NCBI RefSeq assembly: GCF_015070855.1
Contig: NZ_JADDIX010000027.1
Coordinates: 1-44,504 of the forward strand
DNA: 44,504 nt
Direction of reading: 5' to 3'
Source: Pseudomonas lopnurensis
GTDB taxonomy: Bacteria > Pseudomonadota > Gammaproteobacteria > Pseudomonadales > Pseudomonadaceae
Every line of letters begins with the position of its first letter. Positions within the stretch are counted from its first letter, which is position 1. The position numbers were made by a program, and so were the translations under genes. The notes below the pieces were generated by a model. That model searched no databases, had not been told where the DNA came from, and worked only from the letters and a program-made list of their open reading frames with translations. Positions 35,582 to 44,059 of this stretch are shown in pieces.

Positions 35582-36445
35582 TTATGGCTCGTTCTTCACC
35601 GATTTCGGCGACAAGCGCAGGCTGCGCAGGCTGCGCTTGACGCTTTTCAGGTGGTTGACCAGGCTCGGCCCGCGCGCCATGGCCACGCCCATGGCCAGCA
35701 CGTCGATCACCACCAGGTGGGCGATGCGCGAGGTCAGCGGCGTGTAGATCTCGGTGTCTTCCTGCACGTCGATGGCCAGGTTGATGGTCGCCAGCTCGGC
35801 CAGCGGGGTCTGGCTGGGGCAGAGGGTGATCAGCGTCGCGCCGGTCTCGCGCACCACGTTGGCGGTGATCAGCAGGTCCTTGGAGCGCCCCGACTGCGAG
35901 ATGCAGATCGCCACGTCGGTGGGCTTGAGGGTCACCGCCGACATCGCCTGCATGTGCGGGTCGGAATAGGCCGCGGCGCTGAGCAACAGGCGGAAGAACT
36001 TGTGCTGGGCGTCGGTGGCCACCGCGCCGGACGCGCCGAAGCCGTAGAACTCCACCCGCTCGGCCTGGGCGCAGGCGGCGATGGCGCGCTCCAGCGCCTG
36101 CGGGTCGAGGCGCTCGCGCACCTCCATCAGCGTATGTAGGGTGGTGTCGAAGATCTTCAGGCTGACGTCCATCACCGAGTCGTTCTCGCTGATGGCGAAC
36201 TGGCCGAAGCTGGCGCCGGCGGCCAGGCTTTGCGCGAGCTTGAGCTTGAGGTCCTGAAAGCCCAGACAACCGATGGCCCGACAGAAGCGCACGATGGTCG
36301 GCTCGCTGACGCCCACCGCATGGGCCAGGTCGGCCATGGAACTGTGCATCACCGAGGCCGGGTCGAGCAGGACATGGTCGGCCACCTTCAGCTCCGACTT
36401 CCGTAGCAGGCTTCTCGATTGGGCGATGTGTTGCAGCAGATTCAC
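35582..36445 (-). CDS. hexR: RpiR-family regulator HexR
   Basis: Repressor of glucose catabolism genes in pseudomonads, responding to KDPG (family knowledge). The 287-residue product has an N-terminal RpiR HTH at about 1-77 (LLRKSELKVADHVLLDPASV; HAVGVSEPTIVRFCRAIGCL) and a SIS sugar-phosphate-binding domain at about 120-260 (VEFYGFGASGAVATDAQHKF; VAICISQSGRSKDLLITANV). It is divergent from zwf, with a candidate operator (36524-36536) between them. P. aeruginosa carries two such regulators, at PA3184 and PA5438; by neighbourhood this is the PA5438-like one, so a paralogue elsewhere in the genome is possible. The C-terminus (KRSLRSLRLSPKSVKNEP) is basic. Confidence 0.9.
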   Translation of the reverse strand: MNLLQHIAQSRSLLRKSELKVADHVLLDPASVMHSSMADLAHAVGVSEPTIVRFCRAIGCLGFQDLKLKLAQSLAAGASFGQFAISENDSVMDVSLKIFDTTLHTLMEVRERLDPQALERAIAACAQAERVEFYGFGASGAVATDAQHKFFRLLLSAAAYSDPHMQAMSAVTLKPTDVAICISQSGRSKDLLITANVVRETGATLITLCPSQTPLAELATINLAIDVQEDTEIYTPLTSRIAHLVVIDVLAMGVAMARGPSLVNHLKSVKRSLRSLRLSPKSVKNEP

Positions 36446-36523
36446 GGTCCGGACTCGCTATGATCACGTCCAATGGTCGGAGGCAGCATGCCGGCCGACC
36501 GTCGGCGGGTTGTAGTGGGGTCG

Positions 36524-36536
36524 GTAGTTATACTAC
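36524..36536. promoter_or_regulatory. Candidate HexR operator between hexR and zwf
   Basis: GTAGT-TAT-ACTAC is a perfect dyad, and the run GTAGTTATACTACA resembles the TGTARTnnnnAYTACA-like sites reported for HexR in gammaproteobacteria. A half-site TTGTAGT lies at 36510-36516. The position, 88 bp upstream of hexR and 107 bp upstream of zwf, fits control of both. Confidence 0.65.
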
Positions 36537-36642
36537 ATGCCATAGCATATCGCCCAACAATCGGCCGGTTTATCCAGGCAATCGCGGCCATTCGAGCGCA
36601 TAGCGCGATTGCCCTGCTGTTTTATCTACGAGGAGTGATGCC

Positions 36643-38085
36643 GTGTCGATTTCCTGTGACATGCTCGTGTTCGGCGGTACCGGCGACCTGACCCTGCACA
36701 AGCTGCTGCCGGCGCTCTATCACCTGCACCGCGACGGCCGCCTGCATGCCGACGTGCGGATTCTCGCGCTGGCCCGCAAGAAGCTCGACCGCGACGGCTA
36801 TCTGGCCCTGGCCGAACGCCACTGCCGGGCCCAGGTGGCACGTGCCGATTTCAGCCACGACGTCTGGCAGGCCTTTGCCGAACGCCTCGACTATTTCGCC
36901 ATGGATGCGACCCAGCGCGGCGAATTCGTCCGCCTCGCCCACCACATCGGCCAGGCCGAAGGGCGCGTGCGGGTCTATTACCTGGCCACCGCGCCGGACC
37001 TCTTCGAACCCATCGCCGCCCACCTGGAAAGCGCCGGGCTGGCTGGCGCCGAGGCGCGCATCGTGCTGGAAAAGCCCATCGGCCATTCGCTCGATTCGGC
37101 GCTGGCGATCAATGCGGCGATCGGCACGGTGTTCGCCGAGCCGCGCATCTACCGGATCGATCATTACCTGGGCAAGGAAACCGTGCAGAACCTCATGGCC
37201 CTGCGCTTCGCCAACGCGCTGTTCGAGCCGATCTGGCGCGCCGGGCACATCGACCACGTGCAGATCACCGTGGCCGAAACCCTCGGCGTGGAGAACCGCG
37301 GCGGCTACTACGACCGCGCCGGCGCCATGCGCGACATGCTGCAGAACCACCTGCTGCAACTGCTCTGCCTGGTGGCGATGGAGGCCCCGGTGCGCTTCGA
37401 CGCCGAGGCGGTGCGCAACGAGAAGGTCAAGGTGCTCGAGGCCCTCAAGCCGATCACCGGCATGGACGTGATGGACAAGACCGTGCGCGGCCAGTACGGC
37501 GCCGGGCAGATCGGCGGGCACGACGTGCCGGCCTACTACTTCGAGAACGCCATCGACAACGACAGCGACACCGAGACCTTCGTCGCCGTGCAGGCGGAAA
37601 TCGACAACTGGCGCTGGGCCGGCGTGCCCTTCTATCTGCGCACCGGCAAGCGCATGGCCAGGAAGCGCTCGGAAATCGTCATCACCTTCAAGCCGGTGCC
37701 GCACCTGCTGTTCAAGAAGGGCGAGACCAATCGCCTGGTGATCCGCCTGCAACCGGAAGAGAGCATCAGCCTGCAGTTGATGGCCAAGGCGCCCGGCAAG
37801 GGCATGCAACTGGAACAGGTCGAGCTGGACCTCAACCTCGCCAGCGCCTTCAGCAGCACCCGCCGCTGGGATGCCTACGAGCGCCTGCTGCTGGACGTCA
37901 TCGAAGGCGACTCGACGCTGTTCATGCGCCGCGACGAGGTGGAAGCGGCCTGGCGCTGGGTCGACCCGATCCTGCGCGGCTGGCACGGCTACTATCGCAA
38001 ACCGCGCCCGTATCCGGCCGGCCACGATGGCCCGGAGCAGGCGCACCAGTTCATCGAACGCCAGGGTCGCAAATGGTGGCACTGA
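36643..38085 (+). CDS. zwf: Glucose-6-phosphate 1-dehydrogenase
   Basis: Oxidises glucose-6-phosphate to 6-phosphogluconolactone and yields NADPH or NADH; entry to the Entner-Doudoroff and pentose phosphate routes. The 480-residue product has the dinucleotide motif VFGGTGDLTLHKLLPALY near 8-26 (Leu and His in place of the commoner R-K/L) and the catalytic signature RIDHYLGKE at 171-179 with His174. FYLRTGKRMARKRSEIVI lies near the beta+alpha domain. It starts at GTG with GAGGAG about 8 nt upstream. It is divergent from hexR. From memory this is the PA5439-like copy, so a second zwf may exist in the genome; its preferred cofactor cannot be read from sequence here. Confidence 0.93.
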   Translation: MSISCDMLVFGGTGDLTLHKLLPALYHLHRDGRLHADVRILALARKKLDRDGYLALAERHCRAQVARADFSHDVWQAFAERLDYFAMDATQRGEFVRLAHHIGQAEGRVRVYYLATAPDLFEPIAAHLESAGLAGAEARIVLEKPIGHSLDSALAINAAIGTVFAEPRIYRIDHYLGKETVQNLMALRFANALFEPIWRAGHIDHVQITVAETLGVENRGGYYDRAGAMRDMLQNHLLQLLCLVAMEAPVRFDAEAVRNEKVKVLEALKPITGMDVMDKTVRGQYGAGQIGGHDVPAYYFENAIDNDSDTETFVAVQAEIDNWRWAGVPFYLRTGKRMARKRSEIVITFKPVPHLLFKKGETNRLVIRLQPEESISLQLMAKAPGKGMQLEQVELDLNLASAFSSTRRWDAYERLLLDVIEGDSTLFMRRDEVEAAWRWVDPILRGWHGYYRKPRPYPAGHDGPEQAHQFIERQGRKWWH

Positions 38086-38694
38086 GGTACAGCCAGGGCA
38101 TTTCCGCGCCATTCGCCGCAGCCCCCGCATAGTGCGAGACAGAGCGGATCGTGCCACTTTCGCTTCGGCTTAGTTCTCGCCACCGAAACGGCCCGATATA
38201 ACTCCCGGGATGATCGGATAATTGTCCTCTGGCAATTTCCGCATACGCTCCGAAATATAGCCGGACGATGGCGCCGTGCCAGGCGCGAATATCCGGCGCT
38301 CGCATCTTAGTTCATCGCCGCGAATATCGCCGGTTATCCACATTCATACTTGAGTCGCTCCGAGCGTATCGACGACGGTCATCAGAGAACCCCATCATCC
38401 GCCGGAAAACCAGTGAATACGCGGCCTGCAGCGCCATGAGCAGCAGACCCCGGCAGACTTTCGTGGCGCGCCGCAATGCCTGCAACTGTCGGCAGCGCAA
38501 CTATCGACAAGATATCGACATCAGCGGCGGTGAAACGACTTGAAATATTCGGCGCAAACTAACTGATAACCGGGCAATTTCATGGATATATACGGAACCT
38601 GGCCGGACGACATATCCGGATGACGGGTTGAGAAAACTTTCCCGATGTGTTTAACCTGAAAAAGGATTCAATCAACAACCCCAAAGGATGTGTT
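38086..38694. other. 609-bp AT-enriched region upstream of the ectoine operon
   Basis: No gene is supported; open frames here lack plausible codon use. Composition is more AT-rich than the surroundings. It contains repeated AATAT(C/A)-CCGG-like motifs (38196, 38254, 38288, 38323, 38543, 38612) and, close to ectA, a promoter-like pair (38628-38655). It probably carries osmotic control of ectABCD-ask. No EctR (MarR-type) gene accompanies the operon. Confidence 0.6.
38628..38655 (+). promoter_or_regulatory. Candidate sigma-70/38 promoter of the ectoine operon
   Basis: A -35 TTGAGA (5 of 6 matches) at 38628-38633 is spaced 16 bp from TTTAAC at 38650-38655. The -10 is weak, so this is only a candidate. 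If real, ectA would be read from the TTG at 38695 with a short leader. Confidence 0.4.
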
Positions 38695-39243
38695 TTGAGT
38701 TTTGCTACCGTAACGCTCCGTCGTCCAACCGACGGCGACGGTCATACCCTTCATCAGCTGGTCGCGCGCAGCCAGCCCCTCGATACCAATTCGGTCTACT
38801 GCAACCTGCTGCAGTGTTCCGATTTCGCCGATACCGCCATCGCCGCCGAAGACGCCCAGGGCCGACTGGTCGGGTTCATCTCGGGCTATCGCCCGCCGTC
38901 GCGGCCGGACACGCTGTTCGTCTGGCAGGTCGCCGTGGATAGTTCGATGCGCGGCCAGGGCCTGGCCCTGCGCATGCTGCTGGCGCTGACCACCCGGGTG
39001 GCCCGCGAGCACGGCGTGCGCTTCATGGAAACCACCATCTCGCCGGACAACGCGGCGTCCCAGGCATTGTTCAGGCGCGCCTTCGCCGAACTCGACGCCG
39101 AATTCGCTACTCGGACGCTGTTCTCCCGCGCCGCGCATTTCGCCGGCCAGCACGAGGACGAGGTGCTCTATCGCGCCGGTCCATTCGACGCCTCCATTCT
39201 GGACGCCTCCCACCTAGAAGAAGAGCTCAAGGAGCATGCATGA
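38695..39243 (+). CDS. ectA: Diaminobutyrate acetyltransferase
   Basis: Acetylates L-2,4-diaminobutyrate to N-gamma-acetyl-diaminobutyrate in ectoine synthesis. The 182-residue GNAT protein has VTLRRPTDGDGHTLHQLVAR at the N-terminus, NSVYCNLLQCSDFADTAIAA, then acetyl-CoA motif A VAVDSSMRGQGLALRMLLAL and motif B ETTISPDNAASQALFRRAFA. The frame opens at a GTG at 38647, but the TTG at 38695 (MSFATVTL) gives the family length and has AAAGGA 7-8 nt upstream; I therefore choose TTG. It overlaps ectB by ATGA at 39240-39243. First gene of ectABC-D-ask. The 38086-38694 region upstream probably holds its promoter. Confidence 0.92.
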   Translation: MSFATVTLRRPTDGDGHTLHQLVARSQPLDTNSVYCNLLQCSDFADTAIAAEDAQGRLVGFISGYRPPSRPDTLFVWQVAVDSSMRGQGLALRMLLALTTRVAREHGVRFMETTISPDNAASQALFRRAFAELDAEFATRTLFSRAAHFAGQHEDEVLYRAGPFDASILDASHLEEELKEHA

Positions 39244-40517
39244 AAACGTTTGAACTCAACGAATCCAAGGTTCGCAGCTACTGCCGTTCTTTCCCCGTGG
39301 TGTTCAAGCAGGCGCGCGGCGCCGAGCTGGTCACCCGCGAGGGCAAGCGCTACATCGATTTCCTCGCCGGTGCCGGCACCCTCAACTACGGGCACAACCA
39401 TCCGCTGCTCAAGCAGGCGCTGCTCGACTATATCGAGCAGGATGGCATCACCCACGGTCTGGACATGTACACCGAGGCCAAGGAGCGCTTCCTCGACACC
39501 TTCAACCGGCTGATCCTCGAACCGCGCGGCATGGGCGACTACCGCATGCAGTTCACCGGCCCGACCGGCACCAACGCGGTCGAGGCGGCGATGAAGCTGG
39601 CGCGCAAGGTCACCGGACGCAACAACATCATCAGCTTCACCAATGGCTTCCACGGCTGCAGCATCGGCGCGCTCGCGGCGACCGGCAACCAGCATCACCG
39701 TGGCGGCTCCGGCATCAGCCTCACCGATGTCAGCCGCATGCCCTACGCCAATTATTTCGGCGACAAGACCAACACCATCGGCATGATGGACAAGCTGCTC
39801 ACCGATCCCTCCAGCGGCATCGACAAGCCGGCGGCGGTGATCGTCGAGGTGGTGCAGGGCGAAGGCGGCCTGAACGCCGCCTCGGCCGAATGGATGCGCA
39901 AGCTGGACAAGCTCTGCCGCAAGCACGACATGCTACTGATCGTCGACGATATCCAGGCCGGCTGCGGTCGCACCGGCAGCTTCTTCAGCTTCGAGGAAAT
40001 GGGCATCCAGCCGGACATCGTCACGCTGTCCAAGTCGCTGTCCGGCTACGGCCTGCCGTTCGCCATGGTGCTGCTGCGCCAGGAACTGGACCAGTGGAAG
40101 CCGGGCGAGCACAACGGCACCTTCCGCGGCAACAACCATGCCTTCGTCACCGCCGCCGCGGCCATCGAACACTTCTGGCAGGACGACCGCTTCGCCCAGA
40201 GCGTGCGCGCCAAGGGCAAGCGCATCGCCGACGGCATGCAGCGCATCGTCCGCCGTCACGGCCCGGATTCGCTGTTCGTCAAGGGCCGCGGCATGATGCT
40301 CGGCATCAGTTGCCCGGACGGCGAGATCGCCGCAGCGGTGTGCCGCCATGCCTTCGACAACGGCCTGGTCATCGAGACCAGCGGCGCCCACAGCGAAGTG
40401 GTCAAGTGCCTCTGCCCGCTGGTCATCAGCGACGAGCAGATCGACCAGGCGCTGAACATTCTCGACAAGGCCTTCGCCGCCGTGATGGGCGAGCAGGCCG
40501 CCGACCAAGCATCTTGA
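39240..40517 (+). CDS. ectB: Diaminobutyrate-2-oxoglutarate transaminase
   Basis: PLP-dependent aminotransferase making L-2,4-diaminobutyrate from aspartate semialdehyde and glutamate. The 425-residue product is a class III aminotransferase: [20 protein letters not shown] near 40-60, [20 protein letters not shown] near 110-130, [35 protein letters not shown] near 230-245, and the PLP-binding Lys265 in [15 protein letters not shown]. Length and sequence agree with EctB. The start overlaps the ectA stop in ATGA, implying coupling, and the stop is 10 bp before ectC. It uses the aspartate semialdehyde made after the dedicated aspartokinase further down the same run. Confidence 0.97.
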   Translation: MKTFELNESKVRSYCRSFPVVFKQARGAELVTREGKRYIDFLAGAGTLNYGHNHPLLKQALLDYIEQDGITHGLDMYTEAKERFLDTFNRLILEPRGMGDYRMQFTGPTGTNAVEAAMKLARKVTGRNNIISFTNGFHGCSIGALAATGNQHHRGGSGISLTDVSRMPYANYFGDKTNTIGMMDKLLTDPSSGIDKPAAVIVEVVQGEGGLNAASAEWMRKLDKLCRKHDMLLIVDDIQAGCGRTGSFFSFEEMGIQPDIVTLSKSLSGYGLPFAMVLLRQELDQWKPGEHNGTFRGNNHAFVTAAAAIEHFWQDDRFAQSVRAKGKRIADGMQRIVRRHGPDSLFVKGRGMMLGISCPDGEIAAAVCRHAFDNGLVIETSGAHSEVVKCLCPLVISDEQIDQALNILDKAFAAVMGEQAADQAS

Positions 40518-40527
40518 GGTAACCGCA

Positions 40528-40932
40528 ATGATCGTACGTACCCTCGCCGAGTGCGAGCAGACCGACCGCAAGGTCCACAGCAAGACTGGCACCTGGGACA
40601 GCACGCGCATGCTGCTCAAGGACGACAAGGTGGGCTTCTCGTTCCACATCACCACCATCTACGCCGGCAGCGAGACGCACATCCACTACCAGAACCACTT
40701 CGAGTCGGTGTACTGCATCAGCGGCAATGGCGAGATCGAGACCCTCGCCGACGGCAAGATCTACAAGATCGAGCCCGGCACGCTGTACGTGCTGGACAAG
40801 CACGACGAGCACCTGCTGCGCGGCGGCAGCGAGGACATGAAGCTGGCCTGCGTGTTCAATCCGCCGCTCAACGGCAATGAAGTGCACGACGAAAGCGGGG
40901 TCTATCCGCTGGAGGCGGAGGCGATCGCATAG
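40528..40932 (+). CDS. ectC: L-ectoine synthase
   Basis: Cyclises N-gamma-acetyl-diaminobutyrate to ectoine. The 134-residue cupin begins [20 protein letters not shown], with [20 protein letters not shown], the cupin metal-site region [20 protein letters not shown] (about 51-70) and [15 protein letters not shown] near 90-105, as in EctC. Length is typical (128-137 residues). The gene follows ectB by 10 bp with GAGGT a few bases before the ATG. Repeats follow its stop and separate it from ectD by 179 bp. Position and sequence leave little doubt of function. Confidence 0.97.
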   Translation: MIVRTLAECEQTDRKVHSKTGTWDSTRMLLKDDKVGFSFHITTIYAGSETHIHYQNHFESVYCISGNGEIETLADGKIYKIEPGTLYVLDKHDEHLLRGGSEDMKLACVFNPPLNGNEVHDESGVYPLEAEAIA

Positions 40933-41034
40933 GGCGGGTTTAAACCCGCCGACCAGGGTGTCGGCCAAACCCATGCCTGGCGGGTTGCACCCGCCCTACA
41001 ACTGTAGGTTGGGTTGAGCGAAGCGAAGCCCAAC
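40932..41034. repeat. Palindromic repeats inside the ectoine operon (ectC-ectD spacer)
   Basis: A REP-like pair (GGGCGGGTTTAAACCCGCC and CTGGCGGGTTGCACCCGCCC) is followed at 41004 by a shortened GTAGGTTGGG-type copy ending CGAAGCCCAAC. The stems could protect ectABC mRNA from decay or reduce read-through to ectD. Confidence 0.75.
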
Positions 41035-41111
41035 AAGCGAAGCCCGACAAACCGAGGACAAGCCGGCGCCCATCAGACAAGCCGACAACAGAGCGGACGG
41101 AGGACACAGGA

Positions 41112-42029
41112 GTGACGACGCAAGACATCGACCTTTATCCCTCGCGCCAGGATGACCAGCCCAGCTGGCAGGAGCGCGCCGACCCAGTGGTCTACCGCAG
41201 CGACCTGGAGCATGCGCCGATCGCGGCCGAGCTGATCGAGCGCTTCGAGCGCGACGGCTACCTGGTCATCCCCAACCTGTTCAGCGCCGAGGAAGTCGCG
41301 CTGTTCCGTGCCGAACTCGAGCGCTTGCGCGAGGACGAGGCAGTCGCCAATTCCGGCAAGACGATCAAGGAGCCCGACAGCGGCGCGATTCGCTCGGTAT
41401 TCGCCATCCACAGCGACAACGAGCTGTTCGCCCGCGTCGCGGCCGACGAGCGCACCGCCGGCATCGCCCGCTTCATCCTCGGCGGCGACCTCTACGTGCA
41501 TCAGTCGCGGATGAACTTCAAACCCGGCTTCAGCGGCAAGGAGTTCTACTGGCACTCGGACTTCGAGACCTGGCACGTCGAGGACGGCATGCCGCGCATG
41601 CGCTGCCTGTCCTGCTCGATCCTCTTGACCGACAACGAGCCGCACAACGGCCCGCTGATGCTGATGCCCGGCTCGCACAAGCACTACGTGCGCTGCGTCG
41701 GCGCCACGCCGGAGAACCACTACGAAAAGTCCCTGCGCAAGCAGGAGTTCGGCATCCCCGACCAGCACAGCCTGAGCGAGCTGGCCGAGCGCTTCGGCAT
41801 CGACTGCGCCACCGGCCCGGCCGGCAGCGTGGTGTTCTTCGACTGCAACACCATGCATGGCTCCAACGGCAACATCACGCCGAGTGCGCGCAGCAATCTG
41901 TTCTACGTCTACAACCACGTGGATAATGCCGTACTGGCACCATTCTGCGAGCAGAAGCCGCGTCCGGCGTTCGTCGCCGAACGCGAGCATTTCGAGCCGC
42001 TCGAAATCAAGCCGCAACAGTATCTCTGA
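41112..42029 (+). CDS. ectD: Ectoine hydroxylase
   Basis: Iron(II)/2-oxoglutarate dioxygenase converting ectoine to 5-hydroxyectoine. The 305-residue product has the iron triad His148-x-Asp150 (FYWHSDFETWHVEDG) and His249 (CNTMHGSNGN), and the EctD signature region FYWHSDFETWHVEDGMPRM then RCLSCSILLTDNEPHNG. Arg259 (ARSNLFYV) is placed to bind 2-oxoglutarate. Positions are within two residues of those known for EctD (family knowledge). It starts at GTG with GGAGG upstream. It follows ectC after a repeat-bearing spacer and precedes ask by 151 bp on the same strand, so separate promoters for ectD or ask are possible. Confidence 0.96.
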   Translation: MTTQDIDLYPSRQDDQPSWQERADPVVYRSDLEHAPIAAELIERFERDGYLVIPNLFSAEEVALFRAELERLREDEAVANSGKTIKEPDSGAIRSVFAIHSDNELFARVAADERTAGIARFILGGDLYVHQSRMNFKPGFSGKEFYWHSDFETWHVEDGMPRMRCLSCSILLTDNEPHNGPLMLMPGSHKHYVRCVGATPENHYEKSLRKQEFGIPDQHSLSELAERFGIDCATGPAGSVVFFDCNTMHGSNGNITPSARSNLFYVYNHVDNAVLAPFCEQKPRPAFVAEREHFEPLEIKPQQYL

Positions 42030-42180
42030 GACGATCGGGCGCGTCTGAATGACGGGCCCGATCCCGGCTTGGCCGCTCGCTTGCGGCCCAGGGACGATTT
42101 CAATTCCAGCTCGTTGATCGACAGGTGCGCCGGCCGCGCCCGGCCGTCAACGGCCTGCCAGATTCGGACGCAATAAAAGC

Positions 42181-43611
42181 ATGCATACCGTGGAAAAGAT
42201 CGGCGGCACGTCGATGAGCCGCTTCGAGGAAGTTCTCGACAACATATTCATCGGCCAGCGCGAAGGCACGACGCTGTACCAGCGCATCTTCGTCGTCTCG
42301 GCCTACAGCGGCATGACCAACCTGCTGCTGGAGCACAAGAAGACCGGCGAGCCCGGCGTCTACCAGCGTTTTGCCGACGCGCAGAGCGAAGGCGCCTGGC
42401 GCGAGGCGCTGGAAACCGTGCGCCAGCGCATGCTGGCCAAGAACGCCGAGCTGTTCAGCTCCGAATACGAGCTGCACGCCGCCAACCAGTTCATCAACTC
42501 GCGCATCGACGATGCCAGCGAGTGCATGCACAGCCTGCAGAAGCTCTGCGCCTATGGCCATTTCCAGCTCTCCGAGCACCTGATGAAGGTGCGTGAGATG
42601 CTCGCCTCGCTCGGCGAGGCCCACAGCGCCTTCAATTCGGTGCTGGCGCTCAAGCAGCGCGGCGTCAATGCGCGCCTGGCCGACCTCACCGGCTGGCAGC
42701 AGGAGGCGCCGCTGCCGTTCGAGGAGATGATCGCCAGCCATTTCGCCGGCTTCGACTTCGACCGCGAGCTGGTGGTCGCCACCGGTTACACGCATTGCGC
42801 CGAAGGCCTGATGAACACCTTCGACCGCGGCTACAGCGAGATCACCTTCGCCCAGATCGCCGCCGCCACCGGCGCCCGCGAGGCGATCATCCACAAGGAA
42901 TTCCACCTCTCTTCCGCCGACCCGAACCTGGTCGGCGCCGACAAGGTGGTCACCATCGGCCGCACCAACTACGACGTCGCCGACCAGCTGTCGAACCTCG
43001 GCATGGAGGCCATCCACCCACGGGCGGCCAAGACCCTGCGCCGCGCCGGCGTCGAGCTGCGCATCAAGAATGCCTTCGAGCCGCACCACGCCGGTACCCT
43101 GATCAGCCAGGACTACAAGTCCGAGAAGCCCTGCGTGGAGATCATCGCCGGGCGCAAGGACGTCTTCGGCATCGAGGTGTTCGACCAGGACATGCTCGGC
43201 GACATCGGCTACGACATGGAGATCAGCAAGCTGCTCAAGCAGCTCAAGCTCTACGTGGTGAACAAGGACTCGGATGCCAACAGCATCACCTACTACGCCT
43301 CCGGCTCGCGCAAGCTGATCAACCGCGCGGCGCGGCTGATCGAGGAGCAGTACCCGGCCGCCGAGGTCACCGTGCACAACCTGGCCATCGTTTCGGCGAT
43401 CGGCTCGGACCTCAAGGTCAAGGGCATCCTGGCCAAGACCGTGGCGGCGCTGGCCGAAGCCGGCATCAGCATCCAGGCGATCCATCAGTCGATCCGCCAG
43501 GTGGAGATGCAGTGCGTGATCAACGAGGAGGACTACGATGCGGCGATCGCCGCGCTGCACCGTGCGCTGATCGAGCCGGAAAACCACGGCGACGTGATCG
43601 CCGCGGCCTGA
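42181..43611 (+). CDS. ask_ect: Ectoine-specific aspartokinase
   Basis: Phosphorylates aspartate to supply aspartate semialdehyde for ectoine. The 476-residue product has an aspartokinase kinase domain with KIGGTSM at 7-13, MIASHFAGFDFDRELVVATG and RGYSEITFAQIAAATGAREA, and C-terminal ACT domains (about 320-470). This N-terminus and the absence of the long feedback-control insertion fit the Ask_Ect branch, which is usually less inhibited by threonine and lysine (family knowledge). It completes ectABCD-ask, which is typical of P. stutzeri-like organisms. A 151-bp spacer with a GGCCGC/GCGGCC hairpin precedes it. Its stop is 193 bp before the small YdcH gene. Confidence 0.95.
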   Translation: MHTVEKIGGTSMSRFEEVLDNIFIGQREGTTLYQRIFVVSAYSGMTNLLLEHKKTGEPGVYQRFADAQSEGAWREALETVRQRMLAKNAELFSSEYELHAANQFINSRIDDASECMHSLQKLCAYGHFQLSEHLMKVREMLASLGEAHSAFNSVLALKQRGVNARLADLTGWQQEAPLPFEEMIASHFAGFDFDRELVVATGYTHCAEGLMNTFDRGYSEITFAQIAAATGAREAIIHKEFHLSSADPNLVGADKVVTIGRTNYDVADQLSNLGMEAIHPRAAKTLRRAGVELRIKNAFEPHHAGTLISQDYKSEKPCVEIIAGRKDVFGIEVFDQDMLGDIGYDMEISKLLKQLKLYVVNKDSDANSITYYASGSRKLINRAARLIEEQYPAAEVTVHNLAIVSAIGSDLKVKGILAKTVAALAEAGISIQAIHQSIRQVEMQCVINEEDYDAAIAALHRALIEPENHGDVIAAA

Positions 43612-43804
43612 CTGGCCGAGTCCGGGCGGCGGTCCCTGCGCCGTCCGGACCGGCGCACGAACATGCATGACGCCGATCAATACCGCCTGGCGGGCAGCGG
43701 GCCAGTATGAAGCCAGGACGCAAGCCAAGGCCTACCCGCCGCGCAGCGTGCGGTGGCGTGTTCCCTGACTCGCGCTTCGTCCCAGCCATGCATCAGGAGC
43801 CCGC

Positions 43805-44023
43805 ATGTTTCCCGAATACCGCGAACTGATTACCCGCCTGAAGTCCGAAGACACGCATTTCAACCGCCTGTTCGACGAGCACAACGAACTGGACCAACGC
43901 ATCAAGAACATGGAAGCGCGCATCACCCCCGGCACCGCGGCCGAGATCGAAGACCTGAAGAAGGAAAAGCTGCTCATCAAGGATCGGCTCTACAGCCTAC
44001 TCAAGACCGCAGCCGTCGCCTGA
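43805..44023 (+). CDS. YdcH-family small protein (DUF465)
   Basis: A 72-residue protein of the YdcH/DUF465 family, function unknown. It reads MFPEYRELITRLKSEDTHFN then RLFDEHNELDQRIKNMEARI, ending DLKKEKLLIKDRLYSLLK; the pattern HFxxLFDEHNELDxxIxxxE and KxxKLxIKDxL is the family mark. It is predicted to be wholly helical and probably coiled coil. The start is an ATG preceded by AGGAG at about 8 nt. It stands alone after ask, with a repeat array beginning 37 bp after its stop. There is no clear reason to link it with ectoine. Confidence 0.92.
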   Translation: MFPEYRELITRLKSEDTHFNRLFDEHNELDQRIKNMEARITPGTAAEIEDLKKEKLLIKDRLYSLLKTAAVA

Positions 44024-44059
44024 CCCTGGCAGGGCGCACGCCTTGGCCACTACACAGTC

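Noticed and set aside
38268..38543. 91-residue frame upstream of ectA
   Set aside because: No ribosome-binding site, cysteine/arginine-rich chance translation in an AT-rich regulatory region.
42100..43728. 542-residue minus-strand frame opposite ask_ect
   Set aside because: Shadow of the aspartokinase gene.
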